Shown here: piece after piece, positions 62,601-64,000 of the stretch
How the letters are laid out: the number at the start of each line of letters is the position of its first letter
Position numbering within the stretch: the stretch's first letter is position 1
Origin: Exophiala sp. HKRS030
Lineage: Eukaryota > Ascomycota > Eurotiomycetes > Chaetothyriales > Herpotrichiellaceae
Assembly: GCA_023897205.1 (NCBI GenBank)
Contig: JAHWDD010000002.1
Coordinates: 7,068,001 to 7,132,000, forward strand
Length of the DNA: 64,000 bases
Direction of reading: 5' to 3'
Notes under the pieces: generated by a model
What the model was told of the DNA's origin: nothing
What the model saw: only the letters and a program-made list of their open reading frames with translations
Databases searched by the model: none
Position numbers and translations under genes: made by a program

Positions 62601-64000
62601 TGAAGTCCTGGAGATCACGACACAATGCGTTGGAAACCCGATCCCGAGAGTTACAGACCGAGGCCAATCAAGCCGGCATTATTGCTGCGCGCTTGAGCGC
62701 CCTTGAGGAGGAGCACGCGAAACTGCAGGCCAGTCATGATGAACAGATGGGCAACGCAAAGAGATTACAAGACGAAGACCGTAAACTTCGAGAGTCACTG
62801 CAGTCGTCGAATGCTGAACTGGAGAAACTACGACAAGCCGTCTCGACGCACGACGGTGAGAGAGGCACTCTGCGCCAGCAAATCAACGAACTTCAAGATC
62901 AGCTTGAGATTGCAAGAAGGGCTCCACCACCACCAGTTGCCACCAACGGTGTGAATGGTGAATATGCCAATGGAGTTCAACCTGCGAATGGTCTAATCAA
63001 CCTCGTTTCTTCCAAGAAGCCTTTGAAGAGACGAAGTGCTGGTGCCGCCGAACGTGTCGAGACCGATCGTTACAGTGGTGCCTTCAGTGCCCGTCCTGTC
63101 TCGATGGCCTTGGACACTCATGCGAAGACGTTGTCTGGTTCGACGTTCCATCCTGGTCTCGACAGTGTTGAGATGGAACTTGAGAATCTGCTTGCTCAAG
63201 AAGAGGAACTTAATGACGAAGTCACCATGGGTCTCATCCGTGGCATCAAGATTCCTCAGCCAGGGGCCAATCCCCCCCCTACAGATAAGGAGGTGTTGTT
63301 CCCATCTTACCTCATCAACTTGGTCACCTCTGAGATGTGGAATAATGGATTCGTCAAAGAATCTGAGCGCTTCCTTGCCAATGTGATGCAATCTATCCAG
63401 CAGGAAGTCATGCAACACGACGGGGATGAGGCCATCAACCCTGGCGCGTTCTGGCTGTCCAACGTCCATGAAATGCTTTCGTTTGTCTTCCTGGCCGAAG
63501 ATTGGTACGAAGCCCAGAAGACCGACAATTACGAATATGACCGGTTACTTGAGATTGTTAAGCATGATTTGGAAAGTTTGGAATTCAACATCTATCATAC
63601 TTGGATGAAGGTGTTGAAGAAGAAGTTACACAAGATGATCGTACCAGCCATTATCGAATCACAATCCCTTCCTGGTTTCGTCACGAACGAGAGCAATCGT
63701 TTCCTCGGCAAGCTGCTCCCATCCAACAACACGCCAGCATACAGTATGGACAACTTGTTGAGCTTGTTGAACAACGTCTTCAAAGCGATGAAGGCATACT
63801 ACCTCGAAGACTCCATCATCACGCAGACAGTTACCGAACTTCTTCGACTGGTTGGGGTCACGGCGTTCAATGACCTTTTGATGCGTAGGAATTTCTTGTC
63901 ATGGAAGCGTGGCCTCCAGATCAATTACAACATTACCCGAATCGAAGAATGGTGCAAGAGCCACGATATGCCCGAAGGAACCTTGCAACTCGAGCATCTC
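59687..64000 (+). CDS. Class V myosin heavy chain, 3' end cut by window
   Basis: An actin-based motor that carries secretory vesicles to hyphal tips. One frame stays open from the ATG to the window end, giving the first 1438 residues; about 130-160 are probably missing. An SH3-like N-terminus (ASWEVGTRAWFPNQAEGF) leads into the motor. The P-loop GESGAGKT is at 168-175, followed by NAKTTRNDNSSRFGK (switch I), DIYGFEHF (switch II/relay region) and the actin-contact LMQTINSTDAHYIRCIKPNE. About six IQ motifs for light chains or calmodulin run from 787 to 930 (for example AIMIQKNLRAKYYRHKY). A coiled coil spans about 930-1080 and is followed by a proline-rich linker. From about 1150 comes the globular DIL cargo-binding domain (LFPSYLINLVTSEMWNNGF). 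The coding region is intronless as far as seen. Confidence 0.96.
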   Translation, partial: MASWEVGTRAWFPNQAEGFVPGELAEKKSLGDGKIALIFSLSDDSKQTLETTEEALSDTTHASLPPLMNPPMFEAAEDLTNLSHLNEPAILQAIKLRYAQKEIYTYSGIVLIATNPFARVDSLYVPQMVQVYAGKQRASQAPHLFAIAEEAYTDMLRDNRNQTVVVSGESGAGKTVSAKYIMRYFATRGAPGQVSKGTKSRADAISETEEQILATNPVMEAFGNAKTTRNDNSSRFGKYIEIMFDKNTDIIGARIRTYLLERSRLVFQPLKERNYHIFYQLVAGSTPEEKQELGLVSVEEFDYLNQGNEPLIDGVDDAAEFAATRKSLSTINVSGATQKEIFRVLAALLHIGNIKITATRSDSSLSSSEPALAQACSILGIDAGDFAKWTVKKQLITRGEKITSNLTQQQATVVRDSVAKFIYSSLFDWLVDTINHGLATDEVLQRVSTFIGVLDIYGFEHFAKNSFEQFCINYANEKLQQEFNQHVFKLEQEEYMREQIDWTFIDFSDNQPCIDLIEGKLGILSLLDEESRLPMGSDDQFVTKLHHHFAADKQKFYKKPRFGKSSFTVCHYALDVTYESDGFIDKNRDTVPDEQMEVLKKSSNAFLVEVLDVAAAVRDKDSAQTSSKTVATGGGRRMGVAVNRKPTLGGIFKSSLIELMQTINSTDAHYIRCIKPNEAKESWKFEGPMVLSQLRACGVLETVRISTAGYPTRWTYEEFALRYYMLCRSSEWTTEIRQMAQNILVKALGAKAHERGEKYQLGLTKIFFRAGMLAFLENLRSARLKECAIMIQKNLRAKYYRHKYLDARQSILDFQAATRAFLARRRAEETRQTKAATDLQRIWRGHKARKNFNQIRSDLVLFESVAKGYLCRRNILEKRIGDAAIKIQRAFRSWRSLRAWRQHRRKVVIVQNLWRGKTARRDYKKMREEARDLKQISYKLENKVVELTQSLGAIKRENKSLVSQLENYEGQLKSWRSRHNALETRSRELQTEANQAGIIAARLSALEEEHAKLQASHDEQMGNAKRLQDEDRKLRESLQSSNAELEKLRQAVSTHDGERGTLRQQINELQDQLEIARRAPPPPVATNGVNGEYANGVQPANGLINLVSSKKPLKRRSAGAAERVETDRYSGAFSARPVSMALDTHAKTLSGSTFHPGLDSVEMELENLLAQEEELNDEVTMGLIRGIKIPQPGANPPPTDKEVLFPSYLINLVTSEMWNNGFVKESERFLANVMQSIQQEVMQHDGDEAINPGAFWLSNVHEMLSFVFLAEDWYEAQKTDNYEYDRLLEIVKHDLESLEFNIYHTWMKVLKKKLHKMIVPAIIESQSLPGFVTNESNRFLGKLLPSNNTPAYSMDNLLSLLNNVFKAMKAYYLEDSIITQTVTELLRLVGVTAFNDLLMRRNFLSWKRGLQINYNITRIEEWCKSHDMPEGTLQLEHL

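Noticed and set aside
62073..62603. 176-codon frame inside the myosin gene
   Set aside because: Out-of-frame shadow; the continuous myosin frame covers the same bases with IQ motifs.

Overview
This is a gene-dense stretch of a filamentous ascomycete (Pezizomycotina) nuclear genome. The genes carry short GT-AG introns, mostly about 45-105 bp, and the proteins are typical of this group: a Zn(II)2Cys6 regulator, a fungal rhodopsin-like membrane protein, Bur1, Cdh1, PDH protein X, a peroxisomal malate synthase and a class V myosin. The style of the proteins suggests Eurotiomycetes, possibly Chaetothyriales, but that placement is an impression and not demonstrated. I saw no transposon, rRNA, tRNA, CRISPR array or origin.

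Layout. 0-5 kb: the end of an alpha/beta hydrolase, an intronless signal peptide peptidase and a three-exon Zn2Cys6 regulator. 5-12 kb: a small single-pass membrane protein, a short RecQ helicase tail-to-tail with a DHX35-like DEAH RNA helicase, then a Cue5-like CUE protein. 12-21 kb: a DenD-like epimerase/dehydrogenase, a rhodopsin-like seven-helix protein, a 2.8 kb gene-free stretch and malate synthase. 22-34 kb: a P5B (Ypk9/ATP13A2) ATPase, a cyclopropane-synthase-like methyltransferase, a very short two-exon complex I subunit (NDUFB2-like), Bur1 kinase and RNase MRP subunit Rmp1. 34-47 kb: kynurenine formamidase, a GH128-type glucanase, Pho13-like HAD phosphatase, aspartyl aminopeptidase, Cdh1 and PDH protein X. 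47-64 kb: an MDR-family reductase, a Tcp11/Sok1 protein, a Cce1/Ydc2 resolvase, a small secreted protein, NAP1 and a class V myosin cut by the window end.

Most genes are unrelated housekeeping functions; I see no biosynthetic cluster. Several pairs are divergent and share 0.3-1.6 kb promoters (regulator/TM protein, DHX35/CUE, malate synthase/P5B ATPase, NDUFB2/Bur1, Rmp1/formamidase, Ape4/Cdh1, Pdx1/MDR). CCAATCA boxes occur in five upstream regions.

The most unusual signal is not a gene. The 9-mer TACTCCGTA (either strand) occurs at least 18 times against about 0.5 expected, every copy I found lies outside coding sequence, and 8 copies sit in the 17.2-19.1 kb gene desert. Related short words (TACTCGTA, TACCTAGGTA) are also over-represented. 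Other points of interest are a malate synthase whose peroxisomal signal sits in a separate last exon, so that intron retention would remove it, a 14-nt micro-exon in NAP1, and several genes with coding first exons of only 13-19 nt.
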